A DNA stretch of 64,000 nt from Asterias amurensis (lineage: Eukaryota > Echinodermata > Asteroidea > Forcipulatida > Asteriidae): contig NC_092650.1 of NCBI RefSeq assembly GCF_032118995.1, forward strand, positions 27,335,501 to 27,399,500, in the 5' to 3' direction. The notes under the pieces were generated by a model that saw nothing but the letters and a program-made list of their open reading frames with translations, did not search any database and had not been told where the DNA came from. Shown piece after piece: positions 63,675 to 64,000 of this stretch. Positions within the stretch are counted from its first letter, which is position 1. Every line of letters begins with the position of its first letter. A program made the translations under genes and the position numbers.

Positions 63675-64000
63675 GGGCGGATTGCACCAAGCGGTCTTAA
63701 ACCAGTCTATGCGCTATAGCCGGCTAACTTGAGACGCGCTTAGACAGTCTTTAATTATAGACCGATTGCAATAGCGCGGTCTTTAATTATAGCCAGTCTT
63801 AAATCTTAAGCCTGCTTTGAGCTGGCTATAATCGGTCTTTGTTTTGGTTTTTAAAGATGGCGCTGCATTTGTTGGTTGTAGATGATTTGATTCAAAGAGC
63901 TCTAGGATTATATTTTGTTTTAGAAATAGATTACACCCATGGGAGGCATTATGATGATGATCAAGGTGATTGTATCGTAAATGTATGTTCCCCAAAGTAA
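63675..64000 (+). mobile_element. 5' end of a probable PIF/Harbinger-type element
   Basis: Begins GGGCGGATTGCACCAAGCGG, a terminus style typical of Harbinger elements, followed by 180 bp of self-complementary GTCTTTAATTATAG-type sequence. It then has an ATG at 63857 starting MALHLLVVDDLIQRALGLYF and continuing TRG-like to HYDDDQ. This resembles the N-terminus of Harbinger transposase-derived proteins, where a YDD(D/E) follows the leader. The ORF can either splice (CAAG/GTGATT) or run to a stop at the last bases of the window. The right end is not visible. Confidence 0.45.

Overview
The window is metazoan nuclear DNA. It has split genes with GT-AG introns, an exosome subunit, an LSM14 P-body protein, a fibrinogen-domain lectin and a class C GPCR, all among dense short inverted-repeat transposons. 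The repeat style (TTAA-flanked palindromic MITEs, several tRNA-derived SINE families, Ty3/Gypsy elements) resembles what I recall of echinoderm genomes, most likely a sea star. That assignment is an inference from repeat families, not from a diagnostic gene.

Layout: 1-3.6 kb is the 3' part of a frameshifted Ty3/Gypsy retrotransposon whose pol carries a PHD finger, followed by its 3' LTR. 3.6-8.45 kb is a long inverted-repeat (foldback-like) element. Nested in it are a second foldback built of GATCGGTC-type subrepeats and a TTAA MITE. 8.74-10.3 kb (+) is a complete three-exon EXOSC4/RRP41 gene. 10.3-16 kb is flanking sequence with MITEs. 16.1-24.9 kb (-) is a complete eight-exon LSM14 gene with a higher-order satellite in intron 1. 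26.9-29.5 kb (+) is a four-exon secreted fibrinogen-related (FReD) gene, with a decayed partial duplicate of its 5' end at about 30.1 kb.

From 56.9 kb down to 33.7 kb (-) lies most of one orphan class C GPCR of the GPR158/GPR179 type. Ten exons with consistent phases cover the Cys-rich membrane-proximal ectodomain, all seven transmembrane helices, a coiled-coil start of the tail, and then a very unusual cytoplasmic tail encoded by a 30-bp minisatellite (10-residue Gly-Val-Thr-Pro-rich repeats). Its introns hold a 4.6-kb foldback element flanked by TTAA, many MITEs and SINEs, an (AAAC)60 microsatellite and a 430-bp purine tract. The 5' exons (signal peptide, most of the Cache-type domain) were not found and may lie beyond the window or in the 57-63.6 kb stretch.

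57-64 kb is mostly non-coding with SINE and LINE 3'-end relics. A probable PIF/Harbinger-type element begins at 63.675 kb and runs off the right edge.

The genes are functionally unrelated neighbours: RNA decay (EXOSC4), mRNA storage/translation control (LSM14), extracellular recognition (FReD) and neuronal-type signalling (GPR158-like). All splice sites were assigned by eye from GT-AG consensus, phase continuity and protein family likeness. Repeat boundaries given without a target-site duplication are approximate.
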